A stretch of DNA of 64,000 bases from Colwellia sp. PAMC 20917 (GTDB taxonomy: Bacteria; Pseudomonadota; Gammaproteobacteria; Enterobacterales; Alteromonadaceae). The translations under genes and the position numbers were made by a program. The stretch is from contig NZ_CP014944.1 in NCBI RefSeq assembly GCF_001767295.1, positions 186,001 to 250,000 of the forward strand, in the 5' to 3' direction. Below are positions 53,010 through 62,688 of this stretch, in pieces (position 1 is the first letter of the stretch; every line of letters starts with the position of its first letter). The notes beneath the pieces were generated by a model, which did not search any database, was not told where the DNA came from, and was given only the letters and a program-made list of their open reading frames with translations.

Positions 53010-55409
53010 CTAATAATCATAGCTTATTCTGAAGCCAACTGTGCGAGGTCTCGTTGGTGAAACCCTAAAGACATTATCAGCTGAACCCGCAGCAACTTGT
53101 CCAAGAGAATCGGTAGCATTGTCAATAAAGAGTGTTGCTTTCCAGTCATCTTTTCCAATAGAGGCAGATAGGTTAACTTGATTATAAGACGGTAACTCAA
53201 CACGATCAGCAGCAACTAAGCTATTAAAACGTGAGTCTGTCCATTTAAATACGCCTTGAAAAACAGCAGCAAAGTCGCCGATATTTTGATAGTAACGCGC
53301 GCCAACCACACCTTCATTTTCTGGTGCGTAAGGGAGATTAGACCCTACTGGTGTTATATTAACTAAGGTGTTTGGAATATCAGTCAACTCTGAATCAATG
53401 TAACTAAATGAGCCAAAAAGGTCGACATTATCGGTCGCAGCCCAGTTAAGTTCAAATTCAACACCATTGATATCAGCAGAACCAACATTATCAAAGAATG
53501 AGCTATTAGCGATACTAAGATCAAGAACGCCTTGCTGCATGTCACTGAAATCAACATTGTATATCGCGCCATTAAAACGCAAAGTATTATTAAGCCAAGT
53601 TGTTTTCCAGCCTAATTCAACACTAACAACATCATCGGTATCAAAAGTAGCAGGAATGCCACCAGTGCCAACTGCACGATTGAATCCACCGCCTCTAAAG
53701 CCTTCAGAATACGTAGCATAAAACATCGCGTCAGCATTCATTTCCCAGCGTATATTGGCTTTGTAAATCGTTCCCGATATCGTTGCAGGCGATAAACCAG
53801 CCAGTCTTGAATCAACATTGGTTCCGGCATCTGCCTCTGGTCCAGATGCTCTTTGACCGAAAGGAGATTGTCCCATCAAGCCCATTTCAATATTATAGTG
53901 ACGTGCACCAACTGTTACGGTTACCTCTTCAGTAACGTCGTAAGCAAGCTCACCAAATACAGACATTTCTTCACGGTCTGATTGATAATCATTGAAATAA
54001 GTTACGCCCGGCGGTCGAGCACTGCCATCGGTGTTAGTGAAAGCACCCGGTATTGGGAAGTTTGGTGAAAATCCAGCGGCGATAGAACCCGCATAAGTAA
54101 AGTCAGTTAACGTATTAAGTTGCTGATCATCATAGAAAACACCACCAATCGCTCTAAAACGGTCTTCCGCATTGGTTGCAACACGAATTTCGTGCACAAC
54201 GCGTTCTGTTTCAAACTGCTCAGAAGTAGTCATCACAGGACTAAAGCATTCATCATAACCTGGGTAACTACAAATGTAGTAAGGAACATATGGTCCTATT
54301 TCTATATAAGCAGTATAGTCAGTATTACCTTGGAACGTGCGGTTGGTGAACGAGCCGTTATAAATAACTTCAAGGCCGCCAAGCATTCCATTCAATGTCC
54401 ACTGTGTTAGGTCAACTTTATCATCACCAGCCGTCGGCGAAAAAGTGGCTGTATTTAAGTCGTCTTCAGTGCTGATAGACGGATCATATTCAAAAGAACC
54501 TTCAGTATCTAACTGTTGGTTTGTGTGCTGTACTAACAAATCCCATTCGTCGTTGATTTGCCATAAGCCACTAATTCTGACGCCACGGTGTGTCGCTTCA
54601 TTGTAATCATCTTTTGCAAGTGTAGAGTTACTGACTACTTGTCGAGATGAAGGAACGCTGCCACCCAGTGCTGGATTAGTTAATGGTAATTGCGTTGTAG
54701 ACAGCGCATTATCAATAAACCCACCATCAGTAGAATTATAAGCTGCAATTCGTATGGCAAACTCATCTTCTATAATAGGAAGATTGACATAACCTTCAGT
54801 TTTATTACTGATGCCACCACTCTTGGTCGATGACATACCTACCTCGCCACCGGCTCTAAATTCGTTCAATTCCGGTTTGTTGGTAATAAGGCGAACGGTA
54901 CCTGCCTGTGAACTAGCACCAAACAATGTGCCTTGAGGACCTTTTAACACTTCGATACGTTGCAGATCAACCGCATATAAATCTATATTACGACCTGGAG
55001 TAGTGATTGGAGTTTCATCAAGGTAAAAAGCAACGCTTGGCTCGCCCCCTATGCCTGCAAGTCTAACATCAGCACGACCGGCGGATACACCACGGATATA
55101 GGTTTCTTGCTTACCAGGACCTTGACCTTCAGAGCTAACACCCGGTAGTAATGCAATATAATCTTCAAAGCTGTCAATACCCAGTTGCTGAAGTTGTGCT
55201 CCACTAATGGCTTGAACAGCAAGCGGCACTGCTTGTTGGTTTTCTGAACGGCGAGTTGAAGTAACCGTTATAGTTTCGATCTGGCGCTCAGTCTCAACTT
55301 TTTTGTCTTCTGCTTTACTCTTTTCCTGAGCTTGAACGGCACTACTACTCAATGCAAGAGCGATTGCCATGGTCAATACGGTTTTAACTGGTCGGTTTTT
55401 ATGATACAT
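53010..55409 (-). CDS. TonB-dependent outer-membrane receptor
   Basis: 799 residues. Signal peptide 1-27 (VLTMAIALALSSSAVQAQ). TonB box IETITVTS near 43. The plug (55-165) has VPLAVQAISGAQLQQLGIDSFEDYIALLPG, QETYIRGV, VAFYLDETPI and IEVLKGPQGTLFGASSQAGTVRLITNKP. The barrel ends PRTVGFRISYDY. The plug wording (PLAVQAISGAQL, ADVRLAG) is that of receptors frequent in sphingomonads and alteromonads for organic nutrients. The substrate cannot be told. Followed by a strong terminator and then the TPR-sulfotransferase. Confidence 0.95.
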   Translation of the reverse strand: MYHKNRPVKTVLTMAIALALSSSAVQAQEKSKAEDKKVETERQIETITVTSTRRSENQQAVPLAVQAISGAQLQQLGIDSFEDYIALLPGVSSEGQGPGKQETYIRGVSAGRADVRLAGIGGEPSVAFYLDETPITTPGRNIDLYAVDLQRIEVLKGPQGTLFGASSQAGTVRLITNKPELNEFRAGGEVGMSSTKSGGISNKTEGYVNLPIIEDEFAIRIAAYNSTDGGFIDNALSTTQLPLTNPALGGSVPSSRQVVSNSTLAKDDYNEATHRGVRISGLWQINDEWDLLVQHTNQQLDTEGSFEYDPSISTEDDLNTATFSPTAGDDKVDLTQWTLNGMLGGLEVIYNGSFTNRTFQGNTDYTAYIEIGPYVPYYICSYPGYDECFSPVMTTSEQFETERVVHEIRVATNAEDRFRAIGGVFYDDQQLNTLTDFTYAGSIAAGFSPNFPIPGAFTNTDGSARPPGVTYFNDYQSDREEMSVFGELAYDVTEEVTVTVGARHYNIEMGLMGQSPFGQRASGPEADAGTNVDSRLAGLSPATISGTIYKANIRWEMNADAMFYATYSEGFRGGGFNRAVGTGGIPATFDTDDVVSVELGWKTTWLNNTLRFNGAIYNVDFSDMQQGVLDLSIANSSFFDNVGSADINGVEFELNWAATDNVDLFGSFSYIDSELTDIPNTLVNITPVGSNLPYAPENEGVVGARYYQNIGDFAAVFQGVFKWTDSRFNSLVAADRVELPSYNQVNLSASIGKDDWKATLFIDNATDSLGQVAAGSADNVFRVSPTRPRTVGFRISYDY

Positions 55410-55776
55410 AAGTACCCTCGTTGATTATTTTCTGTGACTTAGCAGATACTAAGTAAATTAATAGATCAATATCGAAGCAAAACGCTTATCAAGTGACAGC
55501 CTTTTGCTTCTTTGTGACAAACCGTCAAAAGTTTTCGCAAACAGCTGTGTCGTTAAAATAGCCTGTAATATAACTTAATGATTAATATCACAGAAATTTT
55601 TGAGTTGTAGCATACTACAATATCGGAAAGATTACTGAATATAGCTAAAATAAACAGCAAACTTCGGTGAAAAGATGGTATTTTGAAGAAGTAACGTTTA
55701 GAACGACTCACGGGGTTTATTTAAGCTTGTGTCGATAAACTCTTAAAGGGTTAAAGAGTTTATCGCATTAAATACC
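55410..55776. promoter_or_regulatory. upstream region of the TonB receptor, with inverted repeats
   Basis: 367 bases. Contains TTGTAG-cata-CTACAA (55605-55620), a possible operator about 200 bases upstream of the receptor, and a 12-bp stem CGATAAACTCTT / AAGAGTTTATCG (55733-55765), which lies 11 bases past the MFS gene stop and is probably its terminator, though the T-run is weak. Confidence 0.5.
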
Positions 55777-57123
55777 TTACTTGACGACACTTTCCCCTGA
55801 CTTTGCCGCTTTATATTCCGCATGCATAAATGCCCAAACAGATATAATACCCACAGCTGAAATCAATATAAGCATATTCATAAAGCTAGACCAACCACCC
55901 GCACTATCAGCTAACCTGCCGCCAATAAAAGCAAATGTTGCACTGGCCGCAAAACCAAAAGCATCAATAAAACTCACCAATTTTGCACTGTGGGGTCCAC
56001 CATATTCGATAGAGAATATTGACATAGGTAGGTAATAAGCGGGAGAAATTGAAAAGGCGAATAAGAAAATTGCGCTCAAAGCGACAATGTAATTCACTTC
56101 AACACTCAAATCAAACCAAGATAAATACTTCAGGGTCAGGATACTCAATAAACTCAGAGTCATTGCTATCGTTAATACGGTGCGAATACCTTTCTTTGAA
56201 AATCGGTCGTAAAATGCTATCGAAGCTAACAATCCAGCCAAAGAACCTACGGGGAAGATAGTAGAAGCCATTGCTGCTTGTGAAGGAGATAATTGATAGG
56301 TTTCCATAAGATAAACGGCAACAAAGTCTAAAAAGGCCATCATACAAGTAAGCATCATTAGCATTAGCACCACGAGCCAAACTCTTGGACTTTTAATAAA
56401 TGCCAACATACCTGCACCCATACTCGTATCTTGAAGTGGGTGGTTATATTTGTTATCAACTGCCTGCTTTGCTGCTTTGGCTAGCGCTATACCTTCGGCA
56501 CTGGTATCAGTATGATCACTTTCAATTTCTCTAAAAAAGTTGGGGTTTTCTGGTTTTTCTTGTAGAAAAAAATAACAACCAATAAAAACAACCAGTCCAA
56601 AAGCCGCAGCGATGAAAGCGACTGAACGCCAATCCATAAAGCTTAATAACCAACCAAAGAATAAAGTCGCTAACACAACACTGAATCTAGAACTGGTAGA
56701 AATAATACTCCAAACTCGCCCGTAATGATGAGGGTGATACCATTCTCCAACCAGTTTGGTCATCGCTGGCCAACCTGAAGATTTTGTACAGTACAATAGG
56801 AATGAAAAAACAGTAAAAGCCATTACATTAGGAGAGAGTCCAAAAGCAATAACAAAGAGCGCCGTTAGAAAAATGCCAATCAAAAAAGTAAAGCGCCCAC
56901 CTATAATATCAGCAAGGGGTCCCCAAATGAGCTTGCCAACCAATGCACCTAAAGTACCATAAGCAGCAAAATCACCCAGATTAGTTTTTGTTAAGGCTAA
57001 GGTTTCATCGGCAAGCAAGGCAGGACTAAGAATAGTGACCATTTGACGACAAATCATCATGGCGGCATAGCCAAGATACATGGCGATAATAATATTTAAT
57101 TGCTGTGGGGGTCGGTTAGACAT
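55777..57123 (-). CDS. MFS transporter, OPA/GlpT-like
   Basis: About 448 residues from ATG 57123 (MSNRPPQQLNIIIAMYLGYAAMM), twelve membrane helices. The open frame adds 17 residues that look unlike the family. Signatures: KLIWGPLADIIGGRFTF (loop 2-3) and GWPAMTKLVGEWYHPHHYGRVWSIISTSSRFSVVLATLFFGW, which resembles GlpT/UhpT-type organophosphate:phosphate antiporters more than sugar permeases. The loop at about 205-255 is polar and His/Asp-rich. The substrate is not known; a glycerophosphodiesterase and TonB receptor nearby suggest an organic, perhaps phosphorylated, nutrient. Confidence 0.85.
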   Translation of the reverse strand: MSNRPPQQLNIIIAMYLGYAAMMICRQMVTILSPALLADETLALTKTNLGDFAAYGTLGALVGKLIWGPLADIIGGRFTFLIGIFLTALFVIAFGLSPNVMAFTVFSFLLYCTKSSGWPAMTKLVGEWYHPHHYGRVWSIISTSSRFSVVLATLFFGWLLSFMDWRSVAFIAAAFGLVVFIGCYFFLQEKPENPNFFREIESDHTDTSAEGIALAKAAKQAVDNKYNHPLQDTSMGAGMLAFIKSPRVWLVVLMLMMLTCMMAFLDFVAVYLMETYQLSPSQAAMASTIFPVGSLAGLLASIAFYDRFSKKGIRTVLTIAMTLSLLSILTLKYLSWFDLSVEVNYIVALSAIFLFAFSISPAYYLPMSIFSIEYGGPHSAKLVSFIDAFGFAASATFAFIGGRLADSAGGWSSFMNMLILISAVGIISVWAFMHAEYKAAKSGESVVK

Positions 57124-57294
57124 AATTTCTCTGTGAACAGTTGTAATATAGTTAACGGGACTCCTATAAAACACTGGCTCTGTTGGGTTAATGATTATGG
57201 ATTCGATGATACTATGTTATTCAGTAATTTACGTCAAATACGCCAAAAAAAATTGGCCCTATACCAAACTAACAGTAATTACAGATGTACTACT

Positions 57295-57587
57295 TTCAAA
57301 TAAAGTGACGAGATTTTTATTCAAAAAAACTATATAGACGATGTGAATGATGACTTGTTATAAAGGGGAGGATTTTAACTAACTAAGAAGTTTAAAAAAG
57401 GTGGTACCCGGAGACGGACTTGAACCGTCACACTCTATGTTCAAGTAAAGTGACGAGATTTTTATTCAAGAGAAAAAATCTAAACGATGTAAATGATGAC
57501 TTGTAATAATGGGGAGGATTTTAACTAGCTAGGAAGTTCAGAAAAAAGGTGGTACCCGGAGACGGACTTGAACCGTCACACTCTATG
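57295..57587. repeat. tandem direct repeat, 145 and 148 bp
   Basis: Copy 1 57295-57439, copy 2 57440-57587, near identical. Shared landmarks: AAAGTGACGAGATTTTTATTC, ATGATGACTTGT, GGGGAGGATTTTAACTA, then a tRNA 3' end. Unit boundaries are approximate. They mark the junction between core genome and the right-hand island. Confidence 0.9.
57402..57431 (-). pseudogene. tRNA-Leu(UAA) 3' fragment, copy 1
   Basis: The minus strand reads GTGACGGTTCAAGTCCGTC then TCCGGGTACCA: T-arm, 3' acceptor strand and CCA of a leuZ-type tRNA. The 5' part is absent. Typical of attachment-site duplications left by tRNA-targeting elements. Confidence 0.8.
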
Positions 57588-57618
57588 AGCGAGGGATTTT
57601 AAATACCTTGTGTTAACG
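57550..57618 (-). pseudogene. tRNA-Leu(UAA) decayed 3' part, copy 2
   Basis: The same 3' end as copy 1, extended on its 5' side through the variable arm to the anticodon arm. The arm AGGTA-TTTAAAA-TCCCT has anticodon TAA and one stem mismatch (T where G is expected). Upstream, CGTTAACACAAGG recalls the D-loop of leuZ but the D-stem and 5' acceptor are missing. Not a working tRNA. Confidence 0.75.
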
Positions 57619-57877
57619 TAACGGTGAGATGTTTACTGACTGATTTAATTGAGTTTACATTATTTATGCATGACATCAATAACATTATCCCTAGCTAAAG
57701 CAGCCTAAATCATTGTATAAAATCGGTACAAAGTACCAATAAAAAAAAACGATTTGAATTGAGATCATATTATGGTGCGTTTCAACAAATAAATTGCAAC
57801 AAGCTGATCGTATTAAAGACGCTAAAAATTGCGACCCTGTCAAACACTAACAATCAACTTTATGCGCCACAGTCAAC
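57619..57877. other. spacer at the left end of the second island
   Basis: About 260 bases with no supported gene. A short plus-strand open stretch (YYGAFQQINCNKL..., near 57772-57870) has no start signal and no recognised homologue. Confidence 0.35.
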
Positions 57878-59998
57878 TTAAATAAAGCCAATTGGCTTCG
57901 CTATAGGTTGTTTATAAGCTGACTCTTGTTGTAATAATGCTAAGACGGTATCTTCATCAAACTTTCCTAATAACGAGCATTTTCTGGCGACTACAGCAAA
58001 ATCTCCTGGTGTTAAGTTGTTGAGTTTCAATAACTGCTCCCTAGCTACTTTACTACTGTAATAAACAAACTGTTTAAACATTTTTAACGTTTGAGCTGGT
58101 AATAAATAATCAAGTTTTATCTTGAAGTCAAACCGTCTTGCTACCGCATAATCTAATTTTTGATTAAAGTTGGTGGTTGCGATAAAAACGCCCTCAAATG
58201 TTTCCATTTGAGTAAGCATTTCATTAACCATTGACGACTCCCAGTTTTGACTATGACCTTCTCTTGAATTTAAAAAACTATCAACTTCATCGAGTAACAA
58301 AATGGCATTTTTGTCTGTGGCTTCTTCAAAGGCTGCGGCAATATTTTTTTCTGTTTCACCAACATAAGGTCCTAACAAATCAGAGCCTCGTTTCATTATT
58401 AAGGATAAGCCTAAATCTTTAGATAAAAATTTCGCATAAGCGGATTTACCCGTACCTGGAGGTCCATATAATAATATACGAGACTCACCTAACCGATTAA
58501 TTCCCTTTTGAACAACTTTTAAGTCATGCCCTATACTATTGGTTAACGACAAGTCATATTCTAATAGCTTATTTACAGGCTGAATTTGTAATTTTTTATA
58601 GCCTCCCGCATTTAAATAACCGTTTAATAATACGGTTATTTGTTCTTGGGCATCACTAGCAGTTAAGTAAAAGGTTTTAGTTACCTTTATCGCTTTCTCA
58701 ATATGAGCGATAGATAAGCTTTTGTGTTGACATATATGAGCAATAAATTCGCTAGACAAGCGTAATCCTCTACTAAGTTGTCTGACTTTACGTTCATAAC
58801 TCTCAGCTTCCGGTGATGTAACTTCAAGCACCATATCAAAACGACGTATGTACGCATCTTCCAGAGAATAAGGTCGATTGGTTACCCAAATAGTAGGTAT
58901 TGGTGTGTTTTCAAGCAACTTATTAACTTGATGCTTACGTAGATTACGGCCTGATAGTGGATTTTCATGGAAAAAATCATCACACTCATCAACAAACAGA
59001 ATAATGTTTTTTAGTTGCCCACATATTGTTTGGGTTCTTTCAATTTCATTTACCATCGTTTTCGATATATTGTCTTGAGAATATTCATCATTGCTGTGGC
59101 TTATATCGAATAAATCACAATTTAATGCCTTAGCTAACGTTTTCACAAGTTCCGTTTTACCTACGCCTGGCTGACCATGTAGTAAAATGTTTACCCCCTG
59201 CTTTTTAAATGATATCGCATCGTCTAAATATTGATACAGCGGTATAAATTGTTCAACAGCAAAATCTTTCGGTTTTAGCTTCGTTTCATAGTCAAGTTGA
59301 TAACAATGTCTAATTAGTGCCTCAACAGAACTTAATGTTTTTATTGTTTTAATCGCTTCTAGATATTTGTTAGGAAGCTCAATTCTTGATAGAAATATAT
59401 TTACATTAATATGGCTATATTGGGCAGAATGAATACTTTCATCATTATTAGTTAACAAGCTACTGATACTATTCTCATCCCTATGTGTACCTGTAGCAAT
59501 GCTTTGAATATCAGCATCGGTTACACCAATTGCTCTAAGTAATACAAATGTGGCCGTCGCGTCATCTTGATACTCAGATGCTAATTCATCAGCAATATCG
59601 TTAAATGGTTCACTCATTAATTTAAGATATGAAAATAAATACAACCTAAAATATAATCGTGGGTTATTGGTTTGTTTGGCAAGGGTATTAAGATTTTGAT
59701 AGTAATTTTGACCGAATAATTGCTTGGCATTTACTTGTGAAACTTGTTTTTCTATCCACAAAAAATATTGTTTACTTAATATTTCCCTAGATGTTAATAA
59801 ACGTTTTGGCATTCCTAGCTGTAATAGCGCTTTCTTTAATACACAATCGTCAATTAAATCATTTATAGAGGTATTAATAACGGCGCATTCTTGCAGTACT
59901 TTTTGCAAGAAACACAATACTAAAAAGTTACATTGATCATATCGATGAACTTCATTTAACTTAGACGTAGTTTTTAGAGCTTTTTTCATAATAGCCAT
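57878..59998 (-). CDS. tandem AAA+ ATPase (two AAA modules), unknown role
   Basis: 706 residues. Residues 1-230 are helical and not recognised. AAA module 1: Walker A GQPGVGKTELVK near 272, Walker B IILFVDECDDFF near 326, Arg region AYIRRFDMVLE near 380. AAA module 2: GPPGTGKSAYAKF near 508, ILLLDEVDSFLNSREG near 556, sensor/Arg VARRFDFKIKLD near 615. Both sites look intact. The order resembles Cdc48/Vps4-type double-AAA remodelling machines, with a non-standard N-terminus. It stands alone at the start of an island near a tRNA-Leu scar. ATG 59998 has an AGAGA site. A role in defence or element stability is inference only. Confidence 0.85.
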   Translation of the reverse strand: MAIMKKALKTTSKLNEVHRYDQCNFLVLCFLQKVLQECAVINTSINDLIDDCVLKKALLQLGMPKRLLTSREILSKQYFLWIEKQVSQVNAKQLFGQNYYQNLNTLAKQTNNPRLYFRLYLFSYLKLMSEPFNDIADELASEYQDDATATFVLLRAIGVTDADIQSIATGTHRDENSISSLLTNNDESIHSAQYSHINVNIFLSRIELPNKYLEAIKTIKTLSSVEALIRHCYQLDYETKLKPKDFAVEQFIPLYQYLDDAISFKKQGVNILLHGQPGVGKTELVKTLAKALNCDLFDISHSNDEYSQDNISKTMVNEIERTQTICGQLKNIILFVDECDDFFHENPLSGRNLRKHQVNKLLENTPIPTIWVTNRPYSLEDAYIRRFDMVLEVTSPEAESYERKVRQLSRGLRLSSEFIAHICQHKSLSIAHIEKAIKVTKTFYLTASDAQEQITVLLNGYLNAGGYKKLQIQPVNKLLEYDLSLTNSIGHDLKVVQKGINRLGESRILLYGPPGTGKSAYAKFLSKDLGLSLIMKRGSDLLGPYVGETEKNIAAAFEEATDKNAILLLDEVDSFLNSREGHSQNWESSMVNEMLTQMETFEGVFIATTNFNQKLDYAVARRFDFKIKLDYLLPAQTLKMFKQFVYYSSKVAREQLLKLNNLTPGDFAVVARKCSLLGKFDEDTVLALLQQESAYKQPIAKPIGFI

Positions 59999-60571
59999 AG
60001 TTTATCTCTTTTAATACATAAAGATGGAAGGACAAAAGAACACAAGTTCAATACACGTTATATCCCAAATCACCTCTCGATAACATGGCAATTTTTGACA
60101 TTATTATTTGACACTTGGCTCGGTTTTTTACGATAAAACACTGTGAATTCAAGTGGTTAAAAACCAAAGGGGAGGACACTTGTTTCTAGGGAGTCGGCTT
60201 CAACTTAAGTGATTGATATTAAAGCGATTTGATTATATAAATCTTTTTTCTTTATTTGCCCTTTTAACAACATTTTAATTCTAAACTAATTCATAGAATA
60301 CAATATCATCACTTACTACCTGAGCGTTTTATATGGATATCATGTTAAAATTCAGTGAGTTAAATCAACATAAAGTTAATCGCACTAGTTAAAAAATGAA
60401 ATTTAAACATTTGAGTTGGAAAGGTATTATATTTATAAAAAAAAAATATTTTTTTCGCGTTAAAGAACTCCCTCCCCCGTTGCTTAGATATAACTTAACT
60501 AGATTAAGAGTTTGGTAAGGTTTTGTTTTCCGATAATGAGCGGTAAGCTATGGATTACCCATACATTACTG
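59999..60571. other. long AT-rich intergenic stretch
   Basis: About 570 bases upstream of the AAA+ gene with no supported ORF. The AAA+ promoter must lie in its left part. A long A-run (60440-60450) is present. Nothing else recognised. Confidence 0.4.
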
Positions 60572-61231
60572 GGCACAAATTTAGGCTCTAGGCAATTAAT
60601 GAGAAAACTGCGTAAAACAAAAAAAAAGGTTTTATGTTGATCGTGATAAAGTTATTCGCTTGATTGAAGGATAAACTTGGTTGAGTGTTAAACAACGAAT
60701 TGCTTATAAAGCGACCTCCATCATACGTAAATACAACCACAGTACTGCGGACAACATTATTGCCCCATAATTTAACCCACGCACAGCTCCCCAATCAAAT
60801 TTGGGCAGAAGGTTTACATGTAGGAACGCGGGACAAGGCTGGATGTATCTTAGCTATTGTTATGGATTTATATTTTTCCTTATTATTCGATAGGAGGGTT
60901 ATTCATATACGTATGTCAGTAGATTTGGTATAGCGAGCCATGTTACTAGTGTTAAACATAATACAACTAAATAACGAGCTATCCATTATCCAGCAATAAA
61001 AATATATTATTGCCACAATGAGTACCCGAGCTGCTTGTTGGGACATGTGTAGATAAAAAACCAAATGGCTGTTAAACCTTTATTATTTAACACGCCAAGG
61101 TATGATAGAAAAAATGTTGAAGCTTATATCTGGTATTACGACTAGAGCAGACTACATACATCAAATAAAATGTTAATTGCACTCCAATTGAGTTTGAGCA
61201 GACCACAGTGAATGTGTTTTATGCGACTTGA
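60572..61231 (+). pseudogene. IS3-family transposase orfB remnant
   Basis: Readable in pieces across frameshifts and stops: LGSRQLMRKLRK, then DRDKVIRLIEG, SVKQRIAYKAT, ADNIIAP-FNP, LPNQIWAEGLH, AGCILAIVMDLYF, MSVDLV, ACWDM, VEAYIWYYD with SRLHT, and TPIEFEQ. These follow IS3 orfB order (GSRxLxxxLRxxG..GRDKVRRLMKE; SVKQRVAYKVTT; PNQVWAGD; GWMYLAIVMDLYSR; YYNxxRLHT; SPIxFE). At least three frameshifts or stops, and the DDE core between about 60955 and 61020 is largely deleted. No terminal inverted repeats located. Confidence 0.8.
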
Positions 61232-61249
61232 CCAGAACAGATTAACTAG

Positions 61250-62350
61250 TTAGGAGTTGTTGGCCACAAGCTGATTGCTATATTCTAAAAACTCTACTGC
61301 GATATTATGTGCCGAAGAACTAATGATTCTTTCGATATTCAGGGAAAACGTACAGTAATCAAGCATTGCATGGTGATTAGGGCATAGACAAATCATATTT
61401 CCTTCAATATCAGGTCCCACATGTTCACCACCAAGTGGTTTTAAATGATGAGTCTCCGCGTAAGGCTTACCATTAGGTAATAAAAACGTAAAATCACAGA
61501 TTTGGCATTTATAATCATTTTTTTCTTTTACTGTGCGCGCAAGCTTACTGTCTCTGATAAATCGACTAACAGTGTAATCCTGCTTGTCAGGAGCTTCATG
61601 ATCAATGGCTATTGGATTTATTTTAGATTTGTAATCCCTTAAAGCCCAACGTCCACGTCCTTTACCATTGACACTAAAAAACAAATCGGCTCGTGTAGGT
61701 GACCAGTTATCTGAGTCACTAGAATAGCTTTCAACTGTGTTGCGTACGGTGGCCTTCCAACTTGGAGTCAAGTCACCCTTTTTTAATTTTTCAACTTCAT
61801 CATATAAATCACTATAATCCGACTCACCACCTAAATTTTCCATAGCTTGAACGACATAATCAATCCAACTCATTATTATTTCCTGATCTCTACTATCTTG
61901 AATTACCTCAGTAGATTGTTTATTAGCTGGTTTATTTCCTTGTGGTAAATTTTCTCTATCTTGAGTGGCTAAAGTATTAGTAATAAAATCAATGAGTTTT
62001 AGTTCTAACTCTTTTTTGGTCGAACTAAAAGACAATCCAAGCTTTGATAGCAAAACACCACCTTCTTTACTTCTTAATATAGGGATGTCCGCAGCATTAT
62101 TAAACGAGCGATTTAATATAGAAGCTCGCTCATTTGTTATTTTAATCGGTTTTTTTTCTATACCTAACACATTCCAAATAGCAAATTTAACATCCCAAAG
62201 GTAGGAGTCTTCTGACACTTTGAGAATCGATAGTAATTTAGACAACTCACCATTTGTAGATTCCCCCTTTCTTTTAGAGCATTTAAAACGCAAATTGATT
62301 ACGTCATCATTAAACGACTCATTAAACGTACCTTCCACATCATCGAACAT
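61250..62350 (-). CDS. HNH endonuclease with unknown N-terminal domain
   Basis: 366 residues. The C-terminal HNH zinc nuclease domain at about 280-345: YKCQICDF, then AETHHLKPLGGEHVGPDIEGNMICLCPNHHAMLD with the catalytic His and zinc Cys. A middle winged-helix-like segment spans about 155-245 (IDYVVQAMENLGGESDYSDLYDEVEKL, WSPTRADLFFSVNGKGRGRWAL). The N-terminal 130 residues are not recognised. The overall plan (DNA or modification reader plus HNH) fits a type IV-like or stand-alone restriction enzyme. No methyltransferase is nearby. ATG 62350 has AGGTG upstream. It sits between an IS3 scar and a second nuclease-like gene. Confidence 0.85.
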   Translation of the reverse strand: MFDDVEGTFNESFNDDVINLRFKCSKRKGESTNGELSKLLSILKVSEDSYLWDVKFAIWNVLGIEKKPIKITNERASILNRSFNNAADIPILRSKEGGVLLSKLGLSFSSTKKELELKLIDFITNTLATQDRENLPQGNKPANKQSTEVIQDSRDQEIIMSWIDYVVQAMENLGGESDYSDLYDEVEKLKKGDLTPSWKATVRNTVESYSSDSDNWSPTRADLFFSVNGKGRGRWALRDYKSKINPIAIDHEAPDKQDYTVSRFIRDSKLARTVKEKNDYKCQICDFTFLLPNGKPYAETHHLKPLGGEHVGPDIEGNMICLCPNHHAMLDYCTFSLNIERIISSSAHNIAVEFLEYSNQLVANNS

Positions 62351-62688
62351 ATTCTTAACACCTATGTAATTTTATATAACAATTAAGCATTTATCTTTTG
62401 TTGAAGCATAATGGATAAATGTCCTGTTGGACTGAGCCGCTAAGTACAGTCCATATATTTTTTGAGTCTATTCAATGTAGGGAAGATTCCATAGAACGTT
62501 GCATTTTCAACCGCTTCCTTACGCTATTTGGCTCAACTAATTCACTTCAGTTTACCGATATGAACATATTTTTCAACGTATTATTAATTACATAGAAAAT
62601 TTTACTAGCTCGTTCGCTCTGCTCTTATTATCCCAATTTCCATAATTGATATGAGGTTATTTTCAAAGCATTATTCCTTTTATAAAAT
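62351..62688. other. spacer between the two nuclease-like genes
   Basis: 338 bases without a supported ORF. Contains the promoter of the HNH gene. A 14-mer near 62421 (TCCTGTTGGACTGA) also occurs at 8791-8804 beside the first integrase. No terminator with a T-run found. Confidence 0.4.
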
